Assembly: GCF_964019385.1 (NCBI RefSeq)
Contig: NC_088655.1
Location: 6,294,658 to 6,358,657, forward strand
Source of the DNA: Sycon ciliatum
Lineage: Eukaryota; Porifera; Calcarea; Leucosolenida; Sycettidae
Direction of reading: 5' to 3'
Length of the DNA stretch: 64,000 nt
Shown here: positions 40,991 to 52,386 of the stretch, in pieces
How positions within the stretch are numbered: position 1 is the first letter of the stretch
How the letters are laid out: each line of letters begins with the position of its first letter
Position numbers and translations under genes: made by a program
Notes under the pieces: model-generated
What the model was told of the DNA's origin: nothing
Databases searched by the model: none
The model's input: the letters and a program-made list of their open reading frames with translations, nothing else

Positions 40991-42507
40991 TGTCGAGCCG
41001 CCCACACAGCTCAGCGAAGCCCTGCCTGAGGCTACCAATTTCATCGTGGGCGAAACTCGTACGCACCACAGCCAGGTTCATGCGTTTCGTGCACAACATC
41101 AAGGCAGCAGCCAGAGGCCAGAAGAGCGACATGAAGTCGTCGCCGCAGATTGAAGCAGATGAATTCGAAGCTGTACAACCGCTACTGTGGCGCAATGCTC
41201 AGGCCAAGGCATTCTCAGAGGACATCAATGCACTGGACAACAGACAACCTCTACCAAGCAATAGTCGACTACGACAACTGACACCTCTGGTGGACAAACA
41301 TGGAGTTCTCCGACTCAGGAGTCGTTTGGCGAAAGCCGATTGTCTCAACCACTCAACGAAACAACCTGTTGTCCTGGCCCCTGAGCAGCCGTTCACAAAG
41401 CTACTAATCCAGCACTACCACCAAGCCGCTGGCCACCAATGTCAAGAGCTGGTGTTGAATGAGATCCGCCAGCGCTACTGGGTCCTGACTGGTCGCTCCG
41501 CAGTCAAGCTCTTGTGGATACTGTCCCAGAAGTGCAAGAATGCAAGCCGCAAACCGCAAGTGCCGATGATGGGCGACCTACCAGCCTCGCGCCTCACGCC
41601 CAACATCCGTCCGTTCGCAACGACAGGAGTCGACTACTTTGGTCCTCTGACAGTGAAGGTGGGACGACGTTATGAGAAACGCTGTGGCGTGCTATTCACG
41701 TGCCTCGTTACCCGCGCAGTGCATCTGGAAATCGCAACCAGTCTTACCATGGCGATCCGGCGGTTCACAGCCCGGCGTGGTCACCCCGCCAAGATGTACT
41801 CCGACAATGGCACAAACCTGCATGGAGTAGATAAGGAGCTGTCGACAGCACTGTCGGCCCTGCAACAAGATCAACTCACCACAGAGCTGACACTGCACAG
41901 CATCCAGTGGCATTTCAACCCGCCAGCCGCGCCGCACATGGGTGGAGTCTGGGAGCGTTTGGTGCATTCGGTGAAGAGTGCCCTCCGGGCCATCATGGAT
42001 GTGCGTACGCCGTCCGACGAGGTGCTCGCTACAGCTTTCGCAGAGGCTGAAGTCCTTGTAAACAGTAGGCCACTGACACACGTTTCTGTTGATCCTAATG
42101 ATCCGGAGGCATTGACGCCGAGTCATTTAATGATCAGCACGTCCAGTCCCAACCACCCCATCACCGCCAGTACTGATGCTGATTTGTGCCTGCGGAAGGG
42201 ATGGCGTATAGCTCAGTGTTTAGCTGACATGTTCTGGCAGCGATGGGTGAAAGAGTACCTGCCAGAGCTGTCTCGGCGAACAAAGTGGCACAAGGACCAT
42301 GCAAGTGCAGCTGACTTGGCAATGGATGATGTGGTCATCATCGCCGACAGCAACCTACCCCCAGGAAGTTGGATTCGTGGTAGAGTCGTCGCCACTCACC
42401 CCGGCAAGGATGGTCGTGTACGTGTTGTGGATGTAAAGACTCAGACGGGTACATACCGCAGGCCAGTAGCTCGGTTGTGTAAGCTGGACGTACACAAGCA
42501 GGTATGA
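40990..42507 (+). CDS. BEL-b integrase, long open frame
   Basis: This frame is open for about 500 residues. It has the lead-in RQLTPLVDKHGVLRL, an HH..CC finger (HYHQAAGHQ ... C near SQKCKNA), the first catalytic aspartate in GVDYFGPLTV, the second in MYSDNGTNLHG and the glutamate in GGVWERLVHSVKSAL, then a C-terminal domain with MFWQRWVKEYLPEL and DDVVIIADSNLPPGSW. That order is diagnostic of BEL/Pao. The integrase inserts the cDNA into the genome. It is the least damaged part of BEL-b, although upstream parts are broken. A 145-bp stretch with a purine tract (CCGGGGGGAGA) follows before the LTR. Confidence 0.9.
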   Translation: MSSRPHSSAKPCLRLPISSWAKLVRTTARFMRFVHNIKAAARGQKSDMKSSPQIEADEFEAVQPLLWRNAQAKAFSEDINALDNRQPLPSNSRLRQLTPLVDKHGVLRLRSRLAKADCLNHSTKQPVVLAPEQPFTKLLIQHYHQAAGHQCQELVLNEIRQRYWVLTGRSAVKLLWILSQKCKNASRKPQVPMMGDLPASRLTPNIRPFATTGVDYFGPLTVKVGRRYEKRCGVLFTCLVTRAVHLEIATSLTMAIRRFTARRGHPAKMYSDNGTNLHGVDKELSTALSALQQDQLTTELTLHSIQWHFNPPAAPHMGGVWERLVHSVKSALRAIMDVRTPSDEVLATAFAEAEVLVNSRPLTHVSVDPNDPEALTPSHLMISTSSPNHPITASTDADLCLRKGWRIAQCLADMFWQRWVKEYLPELSRRTKWHKDHASAADLAMDDVVIIADSNLPPGSWIRGRVVATHPGKDGRVRVVDVKTQTGTYRRPVARLCKLDVHKQV

Positions 42508-42651
42508 ACTCTCGTGTGGCGGCGGACACTGGTGACTTGTTTATGGTTTGTCGCAAAAGCCGATGTTTAGACTTGCCGCTTTTTGCCAGACTGTCTGTTA
42601 TGTTTTTTTTTTAATTGATAAGCCTCCCGGGTTGCCTTACCGGGGGGAGAA

Positions 42652-43304
42652 TGTTACAGCCATGGTGTTACAGACACTGGAACGTGAATTCACAATTATT
42701 GTATTTGCTCGTTCGAATTTATTTGTATTTTGTTTCTCTCACCTTTCACTTTTCCCGTGGTTGATCACGTACCTGCGTGCTCCACTCTGCTGCAGTTACA
42801 GGCAGCTACTCTACATGCAGTCGAGTCGATTCTATTGTGTATCTGAATGTCTCCTTGACAATATCTGTCTAGCTCTAAGTAATAAGAATTATATTCCTTT
42901 TCTCTTCTCTTTCTCTTCTCCTCTTTGATTTCTTTATTTTCGCTTCTCTCAGTTATTTTGTTTTTGTTTGTATTTCATACTAGTTTCGGTACACTATCGC
43001 TCTATCTGCATGATGCGATGCAGTTTATGGATGTCGTCGCTTCTTAGGGCGCCGTGCCTGCATCTTTGGAGCGCAGTGCACCGGATGCGCAGTGACCTCA
43101 ACGATGTACGCCAGAGCTAGGCATCTCTTTTGGCTTCATGTTTCCTTTTGCGCTGCCAGCTTTTCTGCTTGAGGCTACATGTACACGTGTCGATCTTTGC
43201 TTTTCAGGACTCTTGCAGATTCAGTTTTTTTTCACTTGGTAAAGAACAAGAACAAGTAACGGTTGGAAGGAAATCTTGTCTACCACGGCCAGAGGGCCGC
43301 AACA
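42652..43304 (+). mobile_element. BEL-b 3' LTR
   Basis: The 653-bp LTR starts TGTTACAG and ends GCAACA. It interrupts Gyp-2 at exactly the point where the solo LTR 4007-4662 does, and the Gyp-2 frame resumes with GACCCCAGC at 43307. It contains CT-rich microsatellite sequence around 42895-42930. Confidence 0.88.
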
Positions 43305-44067
43305 CCGACCCCAGCAAAGTTTCTGCCATTGAAGACCTCAAGGAGCCTATGAATGTTCCTGAGCTCCACCGTGCCTTGGGTCTGTTTACATACGTCGCCA
43401 GATTCATCCCAGAATTGGCTACGATCTCAGCGCCCCTACGTCAGCTCCCGCACACCGACACTGAATGGTTCTTGGACTCCCCACAGCAGGACGAATTCGG
43501 CTGAAAGAGCTCTCCGTTTCAGCCCCGTGCTTAGTGCACTATAACCCCAAGCATCCCATCATGGTCAGTGCAGAAGCCAGCAGCTATGGCATTGGTGGTG
43601 TTCTTCTGCAGAAGCACAATGGCGACTGGCGCCGAGTGGCCTACGCCTCCCTTTCACTGACCAAGACGGAACAAGGCTACGCACAGATAGAAAAGGAATG
43701 CCTCGCAGTGGTGTGGACGAGCGAAAGGTTAGACCAGTACCTCTTCGGCGCTCCCAGGTTCATCGTGCAGACGGACCACAAGCCGCTAGTACCGCTGATC
43801 AACACCAGAGACCTGGACAAGGTTCGCATCTGATGCCAACGAATGTTGCTCGGCTTCCTCCGGGACGAAGTTCATGCCATACACGTTCCCGGCAAGGATC
43901 TGGTGATGGCTGACACGCTTTCACGAGCACCAGCATCAGGCATGGTTTTATCAACTACTGCCGAAGATCCCACGAGTCCATCCGTTCTCGCCAACCTAGC
44001 CAAGGCTTCCGTGTTATCCAGTGTGATGCGCTACGTAATCCATGACTGGCCTGTTACCATTCCTGAC
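43305..44067 (+). pseudogene. Gyp-2 copy 2: RT thumb, RNase H, tether
   Basis: Matches 4663-6370 of copy 1 without the hAT-like insert: ELHRALGLFTYVARF, a frameshift at 43500, [35 protein letters not shown] and VPGKDLVMADTLSRAP. In ASSYG the aspartate before it is glutamate (AEASS), and a TGA interrupts near 43831. It stops at TTACCATTCCTGAC (44067), where the Gyp-4 LTR starts. No 5' half is present because the BEL-b block replaces it. Confidence 0.85.
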
Positions 44068-44315
44068 TGTTGTAATATCTGGACTCTATTATGCGTACAC
44101 TACTGTACACTTATGGCTGTATGCGTTGCATGCTGTATGTACGTCACACAGGCCGTTTCCCGTAGGCCAGAACTTTGATGTGCTTCACTTGCTCGGGACT
44201 TCTCTGGTTTTTCACTTACCTACTGGTTGTGCATTTCTTGCTCCTCATTAGTTTACTCGTCCATGTCTCCTTGTCCATATTGTGAATAATACTACATGGT
44301 GTCAGAATTGGGCTG
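44068..44315 (+). mobile_element. Gyp-4 5' LTR and primer-binding site
   Basis: The LTR is taken as 44068-44296, starting TGTTGTAATATC and ending AATACTACA. TGGTGTCAGAATTGGG follows at 44297 as primer-binding site, and the gag ATG is at 44328. The insertion lies in Gyp-2 after CTGAC. No second LTR was found, so the start is fixed by comparison with Gyp-2 copy 1 at about 6370. Confidence 0.8.
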
Positions 44316-44327
44316 CTGATATAAACG

Positions 44328-44870
44328 ATGGCTGGATTTTCTATTCCATCCATGAGATGGGAGTCAGACAACCTCCCAGAGGAATTCGCCTCGTTTAGGC
44401 AGTATTGTGAATTGATTTTCGGAGGTCCGTACTCAGCGAAGTCGGCGAAAGAGCAATGCTCGTATATCCTCCTTTGGATAGGCCGACCTGGTGTGGACAT
44501 CTACAATTCCTGGACATTTGCAGACGAAGCTGACCGCTTCAAAGTGGACGAATTACTTTCCCGTTTTCAGGCCCACCTGCAGCCGAAAGTAAACGCGTGG
44601 CTGGCCCGTTTCCAGCTTCAACAGCAACGGCAAAATGTGGGGGAAACCACTGACGATTTTCTCTGTCGCTTTCGGAACTTGGCAGTGGAGTGCAAATTTG
44701 CCGATGCCGGTGAAATCAACACCCGTTTGCTAGAGCAGCTGATTGTCGGCACCCGACATAAAACGGTACAGGAGAAGCTGTTGGAGAAGGGCGACCAGTT
44801 GTCGTCTCTGGACGAAGGGCTGGAAGTTGCGAGGACACATGAAGCTACAGCTAGAGTTTTCAATTCTGTG
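44328..44870 (+). CDS. Gyp-4 gag, capsid part
   Basis: About 180 residues are open, from MAGFSIPSMRWE through QYCELIFGGPY, WIGRPGVDIYNSW, a KVNAWLARFQLQQQRQ..GETTDDFLCRFRNLA block and EQLIVGTRH. This is a gag capsid layout. At about 44870 the frame shifts by one base relative to the zinc knuckle downstream. This could be a mutation or the natural gag/pol frame change; a single copy cannot decide. Confidence 0.8.
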
Positions 44871-47457
44871 GGAAGGAAGACCATGATTGTGCAGTTTGCC
44901 CAGCTCGATCAGCTGAGTGTAATTTCTGTAAGAAACAAGGGCACTTTGCTACTGTGTGCCAGAAGAAGCAACGATCCTGTGACGCTGTACATACTGTACC
45001 GCCAGATGCGCATGCCCCTGGCATGTTTCTCGGCAGCGTCGATGCCGGACGTGACCCTTGGTCTGTGTCGGTGGAAGTCAACAACTCCCCAGTCATGATG
45101 AAGATCGACACCGGAGCCGATGTCTCTGTAATTCCAGCAAGTGTATTCCGCCTGTTAGATGCGCAGGCCCTGCGACCCAGTCGTCGTACCCTGATGTCTG
45201 CTAACTCAAGCGTCCTCGACGTAGCTGGCGTGTTCGACGCAATGGTAACACATGCGGGCAAGTCGTCTCGCCAAGAGATTTTCGTTGCCAACAACCTCAA
45301 GCAGGCCCTCCTAGGACGCCCTGCAATAGTCGCCTTGGACCTCCTGGACGTCAAGGCTGACATCTCTGAAGTATCGAGCGGTATTCGCGACACCCCGACA
45401 GCACGAGCTGCATACCCCGATTTGTTCAAACCTCTCGGCAGGTTCGCTGGAGAGCCTCACTGCATACGCCTCGAAGAAGGCGCCAAGCCATTTGCTCTGT
45501 CCTGCCCGCGCGACAATGTGGCAATACCGCTTATGCCGATTGTTAAAGCGGAGCTTGAAAAAATGGAAAAGCAAGGCGTCGTCGTCCCTGTCGACGAACC
45601 AACTGATTGGTGTGCTGGCCTTGTTGTTGTCGCCAAACCTGGAGGGGAGGCAGTCCGTCTGTGCGTTGACTACACACGTCTCAACCAACACGTTCGTCGT
45701 GAGTAGTTCGTCTTGCCGGCGGTAGACCACACGCTGGGTCAGTTGGGCGGTGCCAAGTATTTCACAAAGCTTGACGCCAACTCTGGGTTTTACCAAGTGC
45801 CCTTGGCCAAGGAATCCCAGAAGTTGATCACGTTTATCACCCCGTTTGGGCGTTTCATGTTCACACGTCTACCATTCGGTATTTGTTTGGCTCCCGAGCA
45901 TTTTCAGAAACGAATGGCTCGGATCATGAACGGTGTGGTCGGTACCGCATGTCAGATGGACGACGCTCTAGTGTTCGGTAGCACTGAAGAGGAACATGAT
46001 AACCGGCTGCACCAGGTGCTACAACGGCTCAGCGACAACGGTGTCACACTCAACCCGGACAAGTGTCTCTTCAAAGTCACTTCTGCCAAGTTCTTGGGTC
46101 ATATCATCGACCAAGACGGCATCCACTCTGATCCTCAGAAGGTGCAGGGCATTCAAGACTTCACGCCATGCCAGGATGTCTCGGATGTGAGAAGCTTTCT
46201 CGGCCTCGTCAACCAGCTTGGCAAGTTCTCTCCCTCACTTGCTTCCGTCTCACAGCCGATCCGCGACCTTCTCAAGAAAGGCAATGCTTGGTCCTGGGGA
46301 TCCACTCAGCAATCGGCATTTGAAGAGATTAAGGCTCTTCTGTCGTGTACGCCTGTTCTTGCTCTGTACTCTCCCGAGTACCCAACTATTGTCTCTGCAG
46401 ACGCCTCGAGCTATGGTCTCGGTGCCGTTATCAAGCAGCAACAGCCGTCCGGCGATTGGAAACCCGTATCGTACCAGTCTCGTGCACTACTGCCGGCAGA
46501 GCGTCGCTATGCTCAAATAGAAAAGGAAGCTCTTGGCCTCACCTGGGCTTGCAACCGATTCTCTGATTACCTCATCGGTAAGAGATTCACGCTGGAAACA
46601 GATCACAAGCCTCTGGTGCCCCTGTTCAGCACCAGTGCTCTCGACTCTATCCCTCCACGTGTACTTCGGTTCCGGCTCAACCTGATGCGATTTGATTTCG
46701 ACATCGTACACATCCCTGGCAAAGATCTAATCGTTGCTGATGCCTTATCTAGGTCACCTGCGTCGCGTCCTCTGTCCGCTGATGACGTCCGCCTCCTCGA
46801 CGACGCAGAAGCTTTTCTCGACAGTGTGGTTTCTCATCTCCCTGCGTCCGATGCAAGACTGAGTGAGATTCAACACCAGCAGGCTCAAGACCCAGTGTGT
46901 CAACATCTTGTGCAGTACACTCTGTCCGGTTGGCCAAGCTTACAGTCTGCTCCAGTGTCCGTTAAGCCCTACTACGCATCCCGGCAGTCATTCTGTATCA
47001 CAGATGGCCTGCTGCTGTACGGTTCCAGAATCGTCATCCCAGACCAGCTCCGTCCAGAAGTCCTCCAGCAGCTCCATGCTGGTCACCTCGGCATCACGAA
47101 GACCCGCGAAAGGGCTCGCCAGTCAGTTTGGTGGCCATGTCTAAGCGCCCAGTTGGCTGATATCGTGTCCAATTGCCAAGCCTGCGCTCGTGACAAGCCA
47201 ATGCCAATGGAGCCCCTGCTGTCCTCACGTCTTCCTGAGTTCCCGTGGCAGGAAGTCGCTGCCGATTTCATGCAGTTCCAAGGCTCTCAGTACCTAGTTG
47301 TCGTTGACTACTACTCCCGATGGATCGAGCTTGCTCAGATGTCCCGTACTTCTGCAGCTTCTCTCATCACGCAACTGAAGTCCATGTTTGCGCGTCACGG
47401 CAATCCAGATGTGTTTGTTTCGGACAATGGTCCCCCATTCACAAGTGCAGAGGTTTC
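44871..47457 (+). pseudogene. Gyp-4 zinc knuckle, protease, RT, RNase H, integrase (truncated)
   Basis: In one frame: a CCHC knuckle (CNFCKKQGHFATVC), protease with MKIDTGADVSVIP, RT with CVDYTRLNQ, FTKLDANSGFYQVPL, FTRLPFGICLAPEHFQ and a CQMDDALVF box, and RNase H with SADASSYGLG, EKEALGLTWA and TDHKPLVPL. The tether has IPGKDLIVADALSRSP, and the integrase has LHAGHLG ... CQAC, a DFMQFQG aspartate and VSDNGPPFTSAEV. A single TAG at 45704-45706 in the RT interrupts an otherwise open frame of about 920 codons. At about 47457 the sequence switches to the Gyp-2 tail, losing the catalytic glutamate, the C-terminus and the 3' LTR. Confidence 0.88.
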
Positions 47458-47733
47458 AGTTACAACATCGCCACCTCATCCGGTCTTCTGTGAAGTTGGT
47501 TCTGCCAGTGACTCCTCCCGGACCGGTGCCAGCAGTACCACCGGCCGCGCTAGTCCCGCATCAACAGCCTGCGTCTACGTCACAGCCAACTCTCCGTGCT
47601 CGCAACAACATCCAGCCACCGCAGAGATTGATCGGTACCATGTAACTCTCTCTGGCTTCATGCTATTGCTAGCCCGCACATTGAATAATTCTGTTCTATG
47701 TGGTTGGCTATGTACAACCCTTACATGTTAGGT
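47458..47733 (+). pseudogene. Gyp-2 copy 2: integrase tail
   Basis: Nearly identical to 7700-7975 of copy 1, ending in the same TAA (47643-47645) and downstream sequence. After about 47728 roughly 280 bp that copy 1 has (3' UTR, purine tract and most of the LTR) is missing; only the last 18 bases or so of the LTR remain (47734-47752). Confidence 0.8.
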
Positions 47734-47737
47734 CCGT

Positions 47738-50700
47738 ACATGACACAACAGTTTCCATGACCTCAGATCACCTTGTGCACATTTCCCGTACGGTAGAGTT
47801 TATTTATGCACCCCCGTATTTGTATACGTCTCCCAGGTTCAGTGTACCTGCTCATATACGTCCCTGTGCGGACTGTACCGTATCTATGAATTTCCATCAA
47901 CACATCTGTCTCTCCTTATTGCTTTTTCCTTCTCTCTCTCTTTCTCTTTCTCTTGGCTCTTTTCCTTTGGCATTCATACAACACTTTTCTTGCTCCTCAA
48001 TTTATTACGACTACAGTGCAAATCTATCGAGCACACCAAAATTTCATACGGAATCGACCGACAGGTGGCCCTGGATGGCAACCCTGTTGAGATCCTAGTT
48101 GAAACAGACCTCCAGCTTCAACGTCTAGATGGACCTGTTTCTCTTCCACGCGTGCATGTGAAAGCAAGTGTTGTCGGATCACTCGCTGCTGTTGGCGCAT
48201 ACGTACATCTCTGCGCAGACCTAATTGCTGGCATCGGAGGTGTCAGCATAGGCTATGACGAAGCAGGTGAGTTAAACCCTGCTAAGTTTGGCCCGGGCAC
48301 AGCAACTTCTGGCATCACAGCAACAACCGTGTGTGCCGGTGAACACCCCTTATGTCATGTGACCGTGACGAAGGATGATATAGGGGTAATGCTGGAAGCC
48401 GACAACGGTCTAATCCGATGGGATAAAGACACGGAGCAGTGGCGCTGGAAGGACCGACGGACAAGCGCCAACATGGCCGATCGGCTCAGTCATTTGCCAG
48501 TACGAACGCAGAGATCTGTTCGATGGTCCACAGGCTCAACCCTGTGCAGAAGTGGACTCGTGGGTAGAGAGGGTTTGGCTAGTAGAGCTTGATGAGGCCA
48601 CCCACGGATGCATTGGAAACTTCATTCCACTAATGACGAAGAGCCAGACACACAAGGCTAGCACTCCAGTACGTCCGTGCTTAGACTACCATGGCTTGAA
48701 TAACCTGATCCAGTCCAGGCCCGGTAAGGATGCGCCCGCATGTTCGGAGAAGATTCGTTAATGGCAGAAAGTCGGAGAGCGGTATGAGCTCGTTGACATA
48801 CACGAGGCTTACCTGCAAGTGCACGTCGATCCTGCTTTTCAACGCTACCAGGTAGTCGTTACAAGCTGTCCGTGATGACGCGAGTGTGCCTTGGGCTAGC
48901 AATTGCCCAGAAAGTTATGTTACACGGCCTTGGCCTGAGGTGGACAAATATGTTGATGATGTGCTGATGCCAGCATCGACACGAGAAGCAGTAGCTGCTG
49001 AACTGGCGCGCTACAGCCTGCCGACAAAGCCACCAGAGCTACTGTCTACTGCACGAGTCTTTGCATTGCAGCTGTCGACATCTGCTACCAGTGCCAGATG
49101 GTTGAGGCGAGATGGCATACATCTTAAATTTGAGCTTCCCCTGACAAAGCAAAGCGCCTTCCAGTGGACCAGTCACTACCCAGTATGCGCCTGGCCCCAA
49201 CCCGTTTGTTCGTACTTGAAGCATATGGCAAGCACAACTACTGGGAAGGACGATCCAGTTCTGTAAGGCAATGTACGGTGTGCCAAGGAAGTAGTTGAGC
49301 ATATGGCATGTGGTGACACTGCGCGTGGAGTTTGGCGTGTGCCATCAACGTCTGACGGCAACTGGGCAGTCTACTGCGACGTGTCTGACCTGGCAACTGG
49401 CGTTGTGCTGAAACGCAATGGAGACATCATTGAGGATGGCAAGTGGCTATGTGATGGCGACGACAGGAAATGCATCAATGTCGAAGAACTCGATGTGGCA
49501 ATGCGTGGCCTGTCACTGGCTGTTGAGTGGGGCATGGAATCAATGCAGCTCATTACCGACTCCAAGGCTGTATTTGGATTGCTTTGTGAAGTTGCCGAGA
49601 ATGTATGCCGTGTTCGCGTAGTAGGCCTGCATTAGGTGCTCATTGAACATCATTTTACAAGTGGCAACTGACCTGATGGAGACCAGACGACTAAACTGCA
49701 CCCAACGCTAGCGCAGTTGACGATGCAACAGGACAAGCCATCACGCGCGATAAGGTACATCATGTCCAGAGAGCATCTCCCCAGCTGATGCCTGTACTGT
49801 CGGCCGTCGAGCTAAGCAAACGAGTCGAGGTAAAACCATTCAACAGGATCAGAGACCAGCTTGTTATGGATGATGGAGAGTTATCTCGCAGCTTCAAGCT
49901 CCCAGCGGTCGGGAATGTGACCATGTCGATCATCCCAGAATCCCTGATACCACGTGTAGTGGAAGAAGCGCATCAGATGTCCGAGCACGGTAGCTAGACA
50001 GTGAGGTACGAAATGTTGCGCGGCATCTGCTACCTCCCAGGTATGAACTTACGCTGCCAAGAATATTGCCGTGACTGGCAAGCGTGCTGTGCAGCAAATG
50101 GACGCAGTGGAGCGACGGTGCCACTTACTGAACCAGATATCTTCAGTCGCCCTTCGAGTGTGCTGCAAGTTGACACACTAGAGTTGGCGCAGACCGCAGC
50201 TGACAATACCACTGTGCACTCGTGTAAGCTGATGTATTTAGCAAGCGGTTCGATGTAAAGCCACTACGCGACACGTTGCTGCTAGTCTTGCAGGAGCGCT
50301 GCATGACTAGTATCTGCTGCAGGTGGGGACCGCCCGACAAGACTAGAATGGACAACGGGACTGAGTTCCAGAATACTCTTGTCCAGGCCCTCCTCACACA
50401 ATTCGGTGTGCGTGTGAAGACGGGAGCAATTCATCACCCACAGTTGCAAGGCGGCGTGGAGCGCATGAATCGGACTCTCATCACGCTGATGAGGAAAGTA
50501 CTAGATAAAGTATCGGACTGGAGGAGGGAGCTCGACCTCCTGCTGTTCTACTACTGTTCCCGGTCGTATTCTTCGACAACAGTGTCGCCTATGCGTGCAA
50601 TGTGAGCCTAGAAGCCCCGGTCATTAGTTCTGGAAGCGTGCCTGGGCGCCCCTGTGGTGAGCGAGTGGGTTAACAAGCTGAGTGGATCGGCTGGCCATGT

Positions 50701-51204
50701 ACGCGATGTTGTGGAGAGAGAGAGTTGTCTGCATCGAGCCCTCCACAAGCACGCAGCAGCAAACAGTCAACCTACATTCTCGGTGATACAGCACTGTTTG
50801 TACGCCCCGGGTGCCACCAGAAGCTGCTCCCGCCATTTGAGCCTGGCTGGAAAGTGGAGAAGAGTGTATCACCATCAATTGTTGTGATCAGCCATGTCAA
50901 TGGCGCAGAGACAGTGGTCAACATTGACTGCTGAAGCTAGACTGAGCTCCTGTATTACCGAACACTGAGGATGTAAAGGGAGGGGTGACTTGAATTGCCT
51001 TACATTACTACTGATGTCCACAGCGCTTCGCCGAGTCCTGCCAAGAGTGACAGTGATAGTGACGCTAGTGATAGTGAAGCCGTCGCCCTAGAATTTGATG
51101 GTGGAGACATTGACTTGGTCCCACCCTATGATCTCCATGCATTAAGCTATCCGTCGACGCCCAATGTGATAGTGTTCCTGATTAGTGACGTCTGGAGGGA
51201 GAGG
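47738..51204 (+). pseudogene. Fam-1 copy C: degenerate gypsy-like pol
   Basis: Same structure as copy B. Leader 47755-48060 is followed by VALDGNPVEILVETD, an ADLIAGIGGVSIGYDEA block that copy B partly lacks, and EQWRWKDRR. RT follows with CLDYHGLN and YVDD (about 48949), RNase H (YCDVS in place of YCDAS, EELDVA, ITDSKAV), an integrase finger region (49960-50090), DNGTEF and GGVERMNRTL (50350-50470), a C-terminal GDTALFVRPG part, and an acidic tail to about 51160. It shares the internal stops and frameshifts of copies A and B and adds its own, for example a stop at 49634 and one near 49996. Confidence 0.82.
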
Positions 51205-51619
51205 TGTAATAGATTGGCCAAGTAACTGTCTACGCCATCTCATCTCTCTCTCTCTTTCTCTCTCTCTATTCCTTTCTTGATAACAAACATATTTGCGGTT
51301 GATCACTACGTGTCAATTATTCTTGAGCTTTGTATTATTAATTCGCACTGTGTTCGTGACAGTTTTCCATTTTCCAGTACTGTTGTGCGTGCACACGATG
51401 ACGTAGGTCGCCATTTTGTCCGTGGCATCTTGGTGCACAAGCCTTTATCCTTTTTCTCTTGCTCTTTTAGTTTTAGTCCTTCTTGTGCAAAAGCAAGTAA
51501 CTAGTCCAATGTCGAGTGGGCTGTGAGTGTTGCATGTTTGCCAGTGTAGACGGGGTAGTTCACAACAACACCAACCATAATGACATTGTTCTTGCATGTG
51601 CATGACTGCTTACTTTCAC
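51205..51619 (+). mobile_element. Fam-1 copy C 3' tail, truncated
   Basis: Begins TGTAATAG after a purine tract and follows copy B (11720-12140) closely, then stops at 51619 where minus-strand Gyp-1b gag begins. Confidence 0.7.
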
Positions 51620-52386
51620 TAACACCAGGTCTACGGAGATGACTAGCACCAATAGCATCAACATCCGAGCCACTCTTTGCCCTTGGCAGGACACATTGAC
51701 TTGGTGTGCTGAGATTGTCCGCACTGCGGGCACTTCGCTGGCTTGTCGGCTGGAGCAGATTTCGGCATACTCGCCAAAGCGGATTTGCAGCGTTGGTACG
51801 AGAACCTTTTCACGGCAATTACTTATGCAGGTACCATGCCGTCTCTGGTCTGCTGTGCGGCTTCCTCAGGCCTGCAAATCTTTGCCGCGGTTTCCAGGGT
51901 GAGGGATGGAGCTGCCAGGAGCTTATGGCATGTGCATTGTTGGCTATTCCAAGTACGATGTGGTCCCTCATCATGTCGTCCGTCACCTTGCGGAGGCTCT
52001 GGGGGCAAGTACTACACAACTGAGGTGTACGTGTGCTACACAGCTCCATGTCAGGGAAATCGAACTGCGCAAACAGTTCTCTCATCGCTGTGAAGAATGA
52101 GTCAAACGACTCCTTCCGCTGCTGCTTCCTGTTGTAAAAAGCAATCTGATCAAGGAGTGGGTTCCGCTGCCGTCCGATATACGCTTTTGATGATCTCCGG
52201 AGCATCGGCATTGTGGGAGACGACAATCACATCTTCGAGCTTGAAACAACAAATGCCCGCATCAAACGCCTGACGAAGAGCTGACACCCGAGTCTCATGA
52301 CTTTGGCTGGTGAGCTGCTGAGACACAGCATAGTCGTTCCAAACCTCCTCCCATGCCTTGAAATTGGCCATGGTTGCAGTGCTGAG
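51620..52386 (-). pseudogene. Gyp-1b gag, 3' part
   Basis: Minus-strand gag related to Gyp-1: a MANFKAWEEVWNDYA block, SALRQAFDAG, QRNPLLDQIAFYNR, LCSTCPQS (matching the CxxC region of Gyp-1) and, near 51690-51750, a knuckle CPQCGQSQHTKSMC. Frameshifts lie near 52180 and 51830. The gag 5' part continues at 56864, beyond Gyp-3: the shared block ISVERP...LLSSAT is split by that insertion. Confidence 0.8.
52382..52386. repeat. Gyp-3 target-site duplication, left
   Basis: CTGAG here is repeated at 56864-56868 directly after the 3' LTR. Confidence 0.92.

Noticed and set aside
41692-42126. A 144-codon minus-strand frame
   Set aside because: It is antisense to the BEL-b integrase and has no motif.
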